Shown: positions 16,583 through 24,761 of the stretch, piece by piece | Position numbering within the stretch: the first letter of the stretch is position 1 | Layout: every line of letters begins with the position of its first letter | Assembly: GCA_029864235.1 (NCBI GenBank) | Contig: JAOTTW010000002.1 | Span: 1-64,000, forward strand | From: Candidatus Nitrosopumilus sp. | GTDB taxonomy: Archaea; Thermoproteota; Nitrososphaeria; Nitrososphaerales; Nitrosopumilaceae | Length of the DNA stretch: 64,000 nucleotides | Direction of reading: 5' to 3' | Notes under the pieces: generated by a model | What the model was told of the DNA's origin: nothing | The model's input: only the letters and a program-made list of their open reading frames with translations | Databases searched by the model: none | Program-made: the position numbers and the translations under genes

Positions 16583-17341
16583 TTGAAAATCGAAGACTAT
16601 CTAAAATCACTTCCTGAAAATATTGTGAGTGGGGAAGATGTTCAGCTTACTAATAAGTCATTTAGAGAGATTTTTGAGTTTGTTAATTTGGGGGGGAAAG
16701 ATAATTTTTATCATCTTGGATGTGGAGATGGTAAAGGAATTGTTATTGCTTTAGAAGAATACCATGTGAATAATGCAATAGGAATAGATAATGATGAAAA
16801 TAAGATCAAACAAGCTAAAAATAATTTAATTGAGAAAAATCTATCAGCCAAATTAATTTGTGAAGATATTCAAAATTCAGATATTTCTGATGCAACTGTA
16901 ATTCTTTTTTGGTTTACTGATGAAAAAATTATCAACACAATGATGAAAAAGTTTGAGAAATTAAATCCTGATACAAAAATTATTACAATTTGGGGGCCAT
17001 TATCATACTGTCTTCCTGAAAAAGTAAAATTTCCATATATCATTAACAAAATTCCCTTAAAAAAAGCAAGTAGCTTACAAGAACAAATATTAGCAATTTT
17101 TGGAGTAAAATGCATAGATTTTGTAACAGCATGGGAATTTGCTGAGAGGTATACAAAAGCAATAGGATCTACAGTTGAAAATGACAGATTTCTTACAATA
17201 ATCCAAACTTTGACAATTTGGATAAATGCAAAAAATCTAGGAGTTTCTTGTGGAGATGAGATTCCTGAATCAATTAAGACATACATTAACATAATGAAAA
17301 CACATTTTGACATTGATTTTGAGTATCTTTTACAAGAATAA
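16583..17341 (+). CDS. SAM-dependent methyltransferase-like protein
   Basis: A 252-residue protein starting at TTG 16583. Residues about 38-110 form a class I methyltransferase core: NFYHLGCGDGKGIVIALEEY (motif I, G-x-G-x-G), NNAIGIDNDENKIKQAKNNL (acidic end of strand 2) and AKLICEDIQNSDISDATVIL. The arrangement resembles DOT1/PrmA-like fold proteins. The C-terminal about 110 residues are helical and have no known motif. Target unknown. An alternative start downstream is possible. Confidence 0.72.
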   Translation: MKIEDYLKSLPENIVSGEDVQLTNKSFREIFEFVNLGGKDNFYHLGCGDGKGIVIALEEYHVNNAIGIDNDENKIKQAKNNLIEKNLSAKLICEDIQNSDISDATVILFWFTDEKIINTMMKKFEKLNPDTKIITIWGPLSYCLPEKVKFPYIINKIPLKKASSLQEQILAIFGVKCIDFVTAWEFAERYTKAIGSTVENDRFLTIIQTLTIWINAKNLGVSCGDEIPESIKTYINIMKTHFDIDFEYLLQE

Positions 17342-17383
17342 TTTTTCTGCAATGTTTTTATTTTATTAATAATAAATATTTTT

Positions 17384-17731
17384 ATGGAAGGCAGAATTCA
17401 CATTAACGTCTCTGCTGTTGATTACGATCAAACGAGTAAGGCAATTTCCAGGCAATTATCACTTTTAGAAGAAATGGTTCACAGCCAAGATGATTTTGTT
17501 ATGACAGATTCAGAATTTGCATTTGGATGGCATTTTTTCATTGTTGGTGTTAATCGTTCATTGATTGAGAAATTAGTTGATCAGATGGGTTCAGATTTTG
17601 ACAAATTGAAGGGTAAGGGAATTGAAAAGAAGTTCCTCACATGGCTAACCAATAACATTGAAGGAAAAACACCTAGATTCAAGCTTGCAATAAAAGAAGA
17701 AATGGAATCGAGTAAGTATGGGATTTTTTAG
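17384..17731 (+). CDS. Hypothetical protein (115 aa)
   Basis: A soluble 115-residue protein, apparently alpha/beta: a beta-strand start (RIHINVSAV), a helix (TSKAISRQLSLLEEMVHS), a Trp/Phe-rich strand (FAFGWHFFIVGVNRSLIEKL) and a helical end. No catalytic motif or Cys is present. A TATA-like TTTTATTAATAATAAAT stretch just upstream suggests its own promoter. I do not recognise the family. Confidence 0.7.
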   Translation: MEGRIHINVSAVDYDQTSKAISRQLSLLEEMVHSQDDFVMTDSEFAFGWHFFIVGVNRSLIEKLVDQMGSDFDKLKGKGIEKKFLTWLTNNIEGKTPRFKLAIKEEMESSKYGIF

Positions 17732-17880
17732 AATGGGTATGTTGAAAAGATGACTTGTGAAATTAGTTGAAGATCCGCTTATGATTCTAGGAGTAAAATA
17801 TTAAAAAAATACAAATTTTGTAAATCAATGCAATTCCAAGGAATGATTACCTAATATACACAGGTTAGTATTTACAAGTC

Positions 17881-17994
17881 ATGAAGTATTGCCATGACTG
17901 TTTGACTCCGATTAATCGTTATTCAAAAGAGGAATATTGTTTAGGTTGTTTAAGAGATAGAGACATTAAGGAAAACTCCAAAAAAACAGATTAG
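17881..17994 (+). CDS. Zinc-ribbon-like microprotein (37 aa)
   Basis: ATG at 17881 to TAG at 17994 encodes 37 residues with two CxxC pairs, CHDC at 4-7 and CLGC at 20-23, the spacing of a minimal zinc ribbon, followed by a charged tail. A TATA-like AATATACA about 25 bases upstream supports a leaderless mRNA. The function is unknown. Confidence 0.55.
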   Translation: MKYCHDCLTPINRYSKEEYCLGCLRDRDIKENSKKTD

Positions 17995-18017
17995 ATATAA
18001 TTTCGTCTAAATCATCA

Positions 18018-18107
18018 CTAGTTGGTTTTACACTCATATTTCTGCTGTTTATCATATCTAGGATATTTTAGTTTATGACATACTTCACAGTATAATTGAT
18101 TTGACAT
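18018..18107 (-). CDS. Possible Cys-containing microprotein (29 aa)
   Basis: The minus-strand frame from ATG at 18107 reads MSNQLYCEVCHKLKYPRYDK and ends CKTN, with a CxxC-H cluster. It has three Cys and one His, enough for one zinc. It is very short and could be chance, but the neighbouring gene at 17881 encodes a similar ribbon. A TTATATTA sequence lies about 40 bases upstream. Confidence 0.3.
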   Translation of the reverse strand: MSNQLYCEVCHKLKYPRYDKQQKYECKTN

Positions 18108-18161
18108 ATCTTTAGAGGTAGGAACATGTAAAAAGAGTACACATAATATAACTAGACTAAA

Positions 18162-18255
18162 GATTCCTAATTAGGAATCAAACTAATTAGGAATCAAACT
18201 AATTAGGAATCAAACTAATTAGGAATCAAACTAATTAGGAATCAAACTAATTAGG
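18162..18255. repeat. 16-bp tandem repeat array led by an 18-bp palindrome
   Basis: Five perfect copies of AATTAGGAATCAAACT run from 18169 to 18248, with a 7-nt partial sixth copy to 18255. The first copy is part of a perfect 18-bp palindrome, GATTCCTAATTAGGAATC, at 18162-18179. The 320 bases between the microprotein at 17881 and tRNA-His hold only this array and the possible ORF at 18018. There are no unique spacers, so it is not CRISPR. Confidence 0.95.
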
Positions 18256-18314
18256 TTAGTAGGTAATCCTTTTGAGCCATATCAAATACATTTGTAGGTT
18301 TTAACTAATTTGTA

Positions 18315-18387
18315 GGCCCTCGAGGGGAATCGAACCCCTGTCCGGGGATCCACAGTCCCCTATACTAGCCACTGTACTACGAGGGCC
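18315..18387 (-). tRNA. tRNA-His(GTG)
   Basis: The minus strand folds as tRNA with acceptor GCCCTCG/CGAGGGC plus an encoded extra G at -1 opposite C73, the hallmark of tRNA-His. The anticodon stem is GGGGA/TCCCC with loop CTGTGGA, so the anticodon is GTG. The T-arm is AGGGG/CCCCT with loop TTCGATT. No intron, and CCA is not encoded. Confidence 0.96.
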
Positions 18388-18484
18388 ACGAGAATGAAAT
18401 GCTGTTTAACCAGTAATAATCTTTGATTTTATTTTAATGAAAATTAGCCTGTAGATTTATTATTGAGCAGTTTAAATTTTAGTT

Positions 18485-18565
18485 ATGAGATTTTGGTGGG
18501 TAGCAATGGCAGTAGCAATAGGGCTCACGTGGATTGGTGCAAATTATTTACTACCATGGAAGTAA
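18485..18565 (+). CDS. Possible single-TM microprotein (26 aa)
   Basis: ATG at 18485 to TAA at 18565 encodes MRFWWVAMAVAIGLTWIGAN then YLLPWK. It is almost wholly one hydrophobic helix with aromatic Trp at both ends, the typical layout of a membrane microprotein. A longer overlapping frame at 18463-18645 looks random. It could be a small subunit of a membrane complex. The evidence is composition only. Confidence 0.4.
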   Translation: MRFWWVAMAVAIGLTWIGANYLLPWK

Positions 18566-18659
18566 GCAACAAATCATACGAATGTCATTTTATTGTTTTA
18601 AGGATAATAACAGAAATTAGCGATCGCTTTAAATTTGTTGTATAAGGCTAGCTTTCATC

Positions 18660-19682
18660 TTGAAGAGAAGTATAATTCCAACCAGATTACGTTCAGGGAA
18701 AAAATCTGTACAAGATTCAATAGGAAAATCAGTAGAAAGAATTCAAGGAAATGGTTTTACATGGATTGATGTCCAAAATCCAGATAGATGGATAATTGAG
18801 GAATTAGCACAAGAATTTAATCTAAATGCACTTAACATAGAAGATTGCCTCGCAAAATTTGAACTTCCTAAGATGGATGCTTATGATGATCATTTTTTCC
18901 TAATTCTTCACTTTCCACCACTGTTTTCAAAAATTGCAGCACCACAGGTTAGCCAACTTTCAGTATTCATGGGGAAAAATTTTCTTATTACCATTCATCA
19001 AGGAGATTTGAAACCATTAGTAGACATTGTGAAAACTTGCAAGGAATCTCAAGATAAACAACGTATGGAACAACTTTTAGGAGAATCATCAGGCGCATTA
19101 TTACATGAAATAATAGATGTGCTTGTAGATGATATGCTTCACACATTACGCAGAATTATGGCAAATTTGGTAGAGATTGAAGAAGGGGTCTTTGATGAGA
19201 GGAGATCTGTGGCCAGACAGATCTCACGACTCAGAAAAGAGATTACTATTCTTAGAAGAATCTCAAATCCTTTAAAGAGATTGGTTTTGGAAACTGGTAA
19301 ACAGGTTCAGCGATTTGTTTCAACAGATGATGACGATCTCAAATTGTATTTTGATGATGTGATTGATCATCTTGATAGGATTATTGAGAGTTTGGAGGAA
19401 TCTCGGGAGACTATGGAAATTTATAAAGATACAGATTTTGTGTTAAGTACAGAAAAAACAAATAAAGTTCTTGCCATACTCACGATGATATTTACACTTG
19501 CAATTCCAGCAACCATAATTGGAACGTTTTATGGAATGAATATTGTATTACCTGGTGGAATAGGTGAACAAAATGATTCTATGTTAGGACCATATTCAAC
19601 ATTCATAATTATTGTTTTAGCATCATTAATTCCAGCAGGATTGATGTTTGCATATTTTAAGAGATTAGGTTGGATGAGATAA
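18660..19682 (+). CDS. corA: CorA-type divalent metal ion transporter
   Basis: A 340-residue CorA-family channel, most likely for Mg2+ or Co2+ uptake. The N-terminal about 265 residues are the cytoplasmic alpha/beta funnel with a long helix. Two membrane helices follow (about 272-292 and 310-332), and the signature GMN is in TFYGMNIVLPGG after the first helix. The basic end YFKRLGWMR is typical. Start is TTG at 18660, one codon before KRSIIPTRLRSGKKS. Transcribed alone. Confidence 0.95.
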   Translation: MKRSIIPTRLRSGKKSVQDSIGKSVERIQGNGFTWIDVQNPDRWIIEELAQEFNLNALNIEDCLAKFELPKMDAYDDHFFLILHFPPLFSKIAAPQVSQLSVFMGKNFLITIHQGDLKPLVDIVKTCKESQDKQRMEQLLGESSGALLHEIIDVLVDDMLHTLRRIMANLVEIEEGVFDERRSVARQISRLRKEITILRRISNPLKRLVLETGKQVQRFVSTDDDDLKLYFDDVIDHLDRIIESLEESRETMEIYKDTDFVLSTEKTNKVLAILTMIFTLAIPATIIGTFYGMNIVLPGGIGEQNDSMLGPYSTFIIIVLASLIPAGLMFAYFKRLGWMR

Positions 19683-19725
19683 GTTTATTTTGTAGTTTTT
19701 TGATGTAAGCTGATTCTCACTTTTG

Positions 19726-20330
19726 TTAAAGACATAGATCATATGGGATTGTAATTAACAAACCTGAATCAACACCTACATTGTTACAATTTTCACTAAA
19801 ACTCATATGATTTTTTGTAAAACATCCTTGTTCTTTATAATATTCAAATGAACCATCAGAAAGATAATGATTCAATTCTGTTTCAGACGGAACGAAAAAT
19901 ACATCAAAACCGAGGCTCTTGTCATTTATAGAAATTACAAATTCACATGATGTAGAATTTTTGTATGTACATACTGGAATGAATTGAAGATAAGCATTTT
20001 TTAGAAATTATTGTTATTGTTTTAAATCATAATTTTCATTGACAGTATTTTGGAATTTAGATATATAGGGATCAATGCTTAACTGTGTGCATTGTATTAA
20101 CTCGATATTATTTCGAACATTATCAATAGTATATCTATACGAGTGGGTTTCTAACTTGATTCACAATTACTGAACTCACGATTTAGTCTGACAAAAGATT
20201 TTTGATTTTGGTACTGAAGTTGATTGGAATTATAATCAAATAATTCACTAAATTCTGGATCATTAAAGATACTAACAGTTGATTTAGGATCAGGTTTGAC
20301 CAAACATTTGTTATATCATACAAAATATTT
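19726..20330 (-). pseudogene. Decayed gene for a Cys-containing protein (frameshift and stops)
   Basis: The minus strand shows protein-like sequence broken across frames. From about 20310 it reads NKCLVKPDPKSTVSIFNDPE and continues to a stop after FSNCESS. In another frame it resumes as ETHSYRYTIDNVRNNIELIQ and runs to YDLKQ followed by two stop codons. It then continues in that frame through NAYLQFIPVCTYKNSTSCEF and FVPSETELNHYLSDGSFEYY to a final stop at 19726. Composition (paired Cys, Asn/Tyr-rich) suggests a secreted or surface protein. The parent family is not recognised and no intact start is visible. This accounts for most of the 19683-20622 gap. Confidence 0.6.
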
Positions 20331-20622
20331 CTCGGATAGTTATTTCATTCTGATTGAAGATGAACATAGATGAAATATTTGTTGACATCTTTCATAAGAA
20401 GAATCAAAATCAAGTGTCCATATAGCATATTAAAAAAATAGAACGAATACAATAGATGGGAAAATAAAATAGAAAATCTTTTTCACAAATTACACCTACT
20501 AGAGAAATATTTCATTGTTAATATTTTGTGTAATTATTTGAGAAAATATCAATCCTATTAATAATATCATGATTTCTCTGTTAATCAGATTAGATAAATA
20601 CAAGATATTGAGTTATATAAAT

Positions 20623-20892
20623 ATGGGTAAAATTAGAATTAGAACGGGTAGAGGAACTGGAACTAGGGAGATCGAAGATGGTCAAAAGAAATGGTCAGGA
20701 GATGAATATAGAAGAGTCCAAGAAGAAAGAAAAAAAGCAGCAGTCAATAGAATGGTTCATACAGGTAGAGGAACAGGTGCCAAAAAATTAGGAGATTTGC
20801 CAGAACCGAAACCAAGACCCTCAACTGAAGGCATGACAAGAGTTACTGGCAGAGGAACAGGTTCTCGAAAGAGTACGAATAAGGGTTCTTAA
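20623..20892 (+). CDS. Small basic protein with three TGRGTG motifs (89 aa)
   Basis: ATG at 20623 gives an 89-residue, very basic protein beginning MGKIRIRTGRGTGTREIEDG. The motif TGRGTG occurs three times (about residues 8-13, 48-53 and 73-78), each followed by a basic residue within two or three positions. The linkers are charged (RRVQEERKKAAVNR) or Pro-rich (EPKPRPSTEG). It looks intrinsically disordered, with RG-type repeats reminiscent of nucleic-acid-binding tails. An in-frame ATG at 20569 would add a hydrophobic stretch unlike the rest, so I reject it. The family is unknown. Confidence 0.7.
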   Translation: MGKIRIRTGRGTGTREIEDGQKKWSGDEYRRVQEERKKAAVNRMVHTGRGTGAKKLGDLPEPKPRPSTEGMTRVTGRGTGSRKSTNKGS

Positions 20893-21002
20893 TTAATAGT
20901 AAAATTTCGTTTTTAATTTTCTTAATGTATGTCATATCTAAATGGATTAAAAATAAGAATTTTAGAAAATTATATTTAATCATCATCAAACTTTTGTATA
21001 TC

Positions 21003-21428
21003 TTGTACCGAATCAAAAATATTCTTGTACCTCTTGATGGCTCATCGACATCTCTAAAAGGATTCAATTTAGCATTAACACTTGCAAAATCACTTGATGC
21101 AAAAATTACTGTAATTAATGTAATAAGATTTTCAAATAATTATCAATTTCCTGCATCATCAGAAATAAAACAAAGTCATGTAAAAAGTGCAGAAAAGATC
21201 ATTTCAGATGCACAGAAAATAGCCAAAAAAGAAAAGATTGGATTTGTTGGGAAAATTGTAAAAGGGAATAACATAAGTAAAGAAATTATCAAGTTTTCTA
21301 AAATCAAGAATATTGATTTAATAATTATTGGATCAAGAGGCCCATATCCTAGTTCTGAAACATTTCTTGGAAGTGTTGCAAATTATGTTTTACACAAATC
21401 TTGTATCCCAATTACAATAGTAAAATAA
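21003..21428 (+). CDS. Universal stress protein (UspA family)
   Basis: A one-domain UspA protein of about 141 residues. It begins LYRIKNILVPLDGSSTSLKG when TTG at 21003 is used. The only in-frame ATG (20925) adds a Lys/Ile-rich stretch not seen in the family. The ATP-binding signature is in IIGSRGPYPSSETFLGSVAN (G-x2-G-x9-G-S). The middle KIVKGNNISKEIIKFSKIKN is typical. Ammonia-oxidizing archaea encode many such proteins. The trigger is unknown. Confidence 0.88.
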   Translation: MYRIKNILVPLDGSSTSLKGFNLALTLAKSLDAKITVINVIRFSNNYQFPASSEIKQSHVKSAEKIISDAQKIAKKEKIGFVGKIVKGNNISKEIIKFSKIKNIDLIIIGSRGPYPSSETFLGSVANYVLHKSCIPITIVK

Positions 21429-21445
21429 AAGGAAAGTTTAGAATA

Positions 21446-22108
21446 TTAAATTTTGATGTCAGTTCCTTCTTTGAGTTTTTCCCAATCAGCCAAAAAGTTT
21501 TTGAGTCCAATATCAGTTAAAGGATGATTCAGCATCTTGTCTAAGACTGCAGGAGGCAATGTTACAACGTCTGCACCAATTTTTGCGGCATCTATAACGT
21601 GCAGTGGATGTCTAATACTTGCGACAAGAATTTCTGTTTCAAAATCATAATTTGAAAAAATTTCCTTAATCTCTTTTATCAAATGCATACCATCCTGACC
21701 AATATCATCCAGTCTTCCAATAAACGGACTGACATATTTTGCTCCAGATTTTGCTGCTAGAAGAGCTTGATTCGGTGAGAAAATCAAGGTCACATTAACA
21801 GGAATTCCTTCTGATGTAAGATGTTTACACGCTTTCAAGCCATTAGGAGTTATTGGAACTTTGACTACAACATTTCGTCCGTATTCTCTTAGTCGTTTTC
21901 CTTCTTCAACCATTCCAATGTAATCAGTACTTACGACCTCTAGACTAACATCTCCTTTAATGATTTTAGTGATTTCTTTCATCCCATCTTTTGGGTTACC
22001 ACCTTCTTTTGATATTAAAGAAGGATTTGTAGTAATTCCATCAAGTAATCCCATATCATTAAATTTTTTAATAGATTCGAGGTTTGCAGTATCTAGAAAA
22101 ATTTTCAT
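21446..22108 (-). CDS. tal: Transaldolase (short TalC/fructose-6-phosphate aldolase type)
   Basis: A 220-residue class I aldolase with MKIFLDTANLESIKKFNDMG, TTNPSLISKEGG, the Schiff-base Lys in VVVKVPITPNGLKACK, and the end DVVTLPPAVLDKMLNHPLTD. It belongs to the short transaldolase subfamily, which either transfers dihydroxyacetone or cleaves fructose 6-phosphate; sequence alone does not separate the two. It overlaps the upstream transketolase C-subunit by 4 bases, so it is the third gene of the pentose phosphate operon. Confidence 0.94.
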   Translation of the reverse strand: MKIFLDTANLESIKKFNDMGLLDGITTNPSLISKEGGNPKDGMKEITKIIKGDVSLEVVSTDYIGMVEEGKRLREYGRNVVVKVPITPNGLKACKHLTSEGIPVNVTLIFSPNQALLAAKSGAKYVSPFIGRLDDIGQDGMHLIKEIKEIFSNYDFETEILVASIRHPLHVIDAAKIGADVVTLPPAVLDKMLNHPLTDIGLKNFLADWEKLKEGTDIKI

Positions 22109-23079
22109 AATTTTTTGCTCCTTAATTCTTTGACTTGATTTGCTATATTAAGAGATGTTATTCCGTGTTTTTCTAAAAGAAGTGGAACTTCATTGTCTCT
22201 TGCAGATTCTCCAAACATATCTTGAACACCTATTCTTTTAATTGGAGATGGGTATCTCTCAGAAACTGTTTCGGCGACTGCAGAACCCATTCCACCAAAA
22301 ATATTATGTTCTTCACATGTAACAATATATCCAGTTTCACGAGATGCTTTTTCCAAAAGTTCAGCGTCAATTGGTTTTACTGAAAATATATCTAGCACCC
22401 TACATGAAATTCCATCCTGTTTAAGAGAATTAGCTGCTTCAAGAGCCATTCTAACTGTAATTCCACATGCAGCAATTGTGCAATCATTTCCATCACGAAT
22501 TGTGATTCCTTTACCTATTTGAAAGTCCTGAGACTCTGAATGAACTACAGGTGTCTTTGATCTTGCCATTCTCATGTAAAATGGACCATATTCTTGTGAC
22601 ATCAATTTTGTTAATTTTGAAACTGCAAAGGTATCTGCTGGGATAAAAACACGAAAATTTGGAATTGCTCTCATAATTGCAATATCTTCAATTTGTTGAT
22701 GAGAGCCGCCATCAGGTCCAACAGTTAGACCGCCATGGGAAACAACTAGTTTTACATCAAGTCCTTTTTTTCCAGGAGGTGAGGGATATGCAACTCCATT
22801 TCGAATTTGATCTACTGCTCTACCAGGAAGAAAGATTGCATATGTGCTTGCAAAAGAAATTTTACCTGATGCTGCAAGACCTGCAGAAAGCGATACAAGA
22901 TTTCCCTCTGCAATACCAACATTAAAGAAACGTTTTGGAAACTCTTTTCCAAATTCTGAGATTTTCAAAGAATCAGTAGTATCAGCTCCCAAAACAACAA
23001 TATTGGGGTTTTCTCTACCAATCTCAATTAGAGCTTTTGAATACTCTGTTCTCATATCAGTCATTTCTGGTGGATTCAT
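22105..23079 (-). CDS. tktB: Transketolase, C-terminal subunit
   Basis: A 324-residue separate transketolase half holding the pyrimidine-binding and C-terminal domains. Features are the N-terminal MRTEYSKALIEIGRENPNIV, FFNVGIAEGNLVSLSAGLAA (the conserved Glu that activates thiamine diphosphate), SHGGLTVGPDGGSHQQIEDI, and the C-terminal domain CRVLDIFSVKPIDAELLEKA and EEHNIFGGMGSAVAE. It pairs with the N-terminal subunit encoded just upstream, with a 4-base overlap, to make the active enzyme for two-carbon transfer between sugar phosphates. Confidence 0.96.
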   Translation of the reverse strand: MNPPEMTDMRTEYSKALIEIGRENPNIVVLGADTTDSLKISEFGKEFPKRFFNVGIAEGNLVSLSAGLAASGKISFASTYAIFLPGRAVDQIRNGVAYPSPPGKKGLDVKLVVSHGGLTVGPDGGSHQQIEDIAIMRAIPNFRVFIPADTFAVSKLTKLMSQEYGPFYMRMARSKTPVVHSESQDFQIGKGITIRDGNDCTIAACGITVRMALEAANSLKQDGISCRVLDIFSVKPIDAELLEKASRETGYIVTCEEHNIFGGMGSAVAETVSERYPSPIKRIGVQDMFGESARDNEVPLLLEKHGITSLNIANQVKELRSKKL

Positions 23080-24743
23080 AGATATTTTGCCTCCTGTGCT
23101 ATTTTCTTGATTTGATCTTGTTTTTCACCTACAACATGTAATCCAATCCACTTCTTTACTAGTTCGGATCCACCCAACTCATTTGCTGTATCAAGAAGTA
23201 TTTTTCGTCTAGATCTCATTACATGATTTCTAAATTCTCTAATTGCGCCTCTAACATCCTGTTGACCAATTATTGCACTACCACCAACAAATGCCCTCGC
23301 ACCATCAGCAAAAATAGAGCCAATATTATCAAGAGTAACGCCTCCGTCTGCTTCTATATAACCTGTGAATTTATGCTCAATTAGAATATGTTGTAATCTT
23401 CTCATTTTTTCATGAGTTTTTTCAATGTATTTTTGTCCAGATTTTCCAGGAACAACAGACATTACAATTAGTTGATCAAGGGTTGGAATGAATTTGTAAG
23501 ACCAATTAGGAAGATCAGTGTCAGGATTTATAGCAAGACCTACTCCAATTTGGTTTTGTTTTAACAAGTCATGTATTTCACCAAAACTTGATTCATCACA
23601 CACTTCTGCATGAACGGTAATGATATCACTTCCTGCATCAATATAATTACGAATATGTTTTACTGGCTCATTAATCATCAAATGAGAGTCAAATGGAATT
23701 ATTGTTAAAGGTCTTAATTCTTTAATTTTTGCATGATCAAAAGTTTGGTTTGGAACAAATTGACCATCCATTACATCAAGATGAATGCAATCAGCTCTTC
23801 CAGTCACACAACGTTTAATTTCGTTTTCCAGATTTGTCATGTCACCTGCAATTATGGATGGTGCAATCATAAATTGAGAATCAAGTTCTTGATAAATTAT
23901 CGGCACAACATCTGAATCAGATGCCTTTCCATGCCATTGAGGGTTGTCCTCCATATGTTCAACACCCTTTCCTTTGATTGTTCTTGAAATAATGATTGTC
24001 GGTACACCTTTTGTTGCATTGGCTTTAGTGATTGCTGCGTCAATTTGTTCAATTCTATGACCGTCAATTTCAATAACATTCCAACCAAAAGATCTCCACT
24101 TGTCTCCTGTTTTCCATCTTGATGCATCCTTCCACATCTCCGAAGGTTCATCACCATCTAAGTTTTCATCAAGTGGCATAATTTTTTCAGTATAAGAGTC
24201 CTGCTGGATGAAATTTCTATCTAAAAATGCTGTCAGATTATCAACCTTGTATTTTGCTGCAGTCATTGCAGCTTCCCATACTTGTCCCTCATCGGATTCC
24301 CCATCACCCATAATGGTATACACATGATAGGTTTTCTCATCAATTTTTCCTGCTAAAGCAATTCCAACGGAATAGGATAAGCCAGTTCCAAGAGAACCTC
24401 CACAAAATTCAACACCAGGACATTTTAGATCAGGATGACCTTGGAGTTTACTGCCAAGTTTTCTTAATGTATCAAGTTCAGATTCAGGAAAATAGCCAGC
24501 AATTGCCATATTAGAAAATAAGCCAGGTGCAGCATGTCCTTTTGACAATACAAGTCTATCCCGATCTTCCCAAGTAGGATTTTTTGGATCATATTTCAAG
24601 TATTTGTAAAATATACAGCCCAAAATTTCAGCCATTGAGAAAGAACCACCAGGATGACCAGAGCCTGCTGTATTTGTAGCACGGATCACTAGCTTACGGG
24701 CACTTTGAACATTCTTCTTAATTTGATAATAGTTAAGACCCAT
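23076..24743 (-). CDS. Transketolase N-terminal subunit fused to ribulose-phosphate 3-epimerase
   Basis: A 555-residue fusion. Residues about 1-285 are the thiamine-diphosphate-binding transketolase half: NTAGSGHPGGSFSMAEI, SKGHAAPGLFS and GDGESDEGQVWEAAM. Residues about 292-505 are a complete epimerase TIM barrel: IAPSIIAGDMTNLENEI, IHLDVMDGQFVPNQTF, PFDSHLMINEP, MSVVPGKSGQKYIEKT, IEADGGVTLDNI and FVGGSAIIG, with the His/Asp metal ligands and both acid/base Asp positions kept. A tail of about 50 residues follows. The fusion would bring ribulose 5-phosphate epimerization next to transketolase. It is the first gene of the operon; the C-terminal transketolase subunit follows. Confidence 0.95.
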   Translation of the reverse strand: MGLNYYQIKKNVQSARKLVIRATNTAGSGHPGGSFSMAEILGCIFYKYLKYDPKNPTWEDRDRLVLSKGHAAPGLFSNMAIAGYFPESELDTLRKLGSKLQGHPDLKCPGVEFCGGSLGTGLSYSVGIALAGKIDEKTYHVYTIMGDGESDEGQVWEAAMTAAKYKVDNLTAFLDRNFIQQDSYTEKIMPLDENLDGDEPSEMWKDASRWKTGDKWRSFGWNVIEIDGHRIEQIDAAITKANATKGVPTIIISRTIKGKGVEHMEDNPQWHGKASDSDVVPIIYQELDSQFMIAPSIIAGDMTNLENEIKRCVTGRADCIHLDVMDGQFVPNQTFDHAKIKELRPLTIIPFDSHLMINEPVKHIRNYIDAGSDIITVHAEVCDESSFGEIHDLLKQNQIGVGLAINPDTDLPNWSYKFIPTLDQLIVMSVVPGKSGQKYIEKTHEKMRRLQHILIEHKFTGYIEADGGVTLDNIGSIFADGARAFVGGSAIIGQQDVRGAIREFRNHVMRSRRKILLDTANELGGSELVKKWIGLHVVGEKQDQIKKIAQEAKYL

Positions 24744-24761
24744 AATAGATTGAGTTTCTTT

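Noticed and set aside
18162-18255. CRISPR-like repeat array
   Set aside because: Repeats are 16 bp and directly adjacent with no spacers, and no cas genes are near.
18463-18645. 60-residue plus-strand frame overlapping the membrane microprotein
   Set aside because: Composition is unlike a folded protein; it overlaps a better candidate in another frame and begins with a TTG lacking promoter support.
20569-20622. Upstream in-frame extension of the TGRGTG protein
   Set aside because: Adds an Ile/Leu-rich stretch unlike the basic, disordered remainder. The second ATG at 20623 gives the motif-bearing protein directly.
20925-21002. N-terminal extension of the UspA protein from ATG 20925
   Set aside because: UspA proteins begin at the KNILVPLDGS strand; the extension is Lys/Ile/Tyr-rich from AT-rich DNA. 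TTG at 21003 fits the family length.
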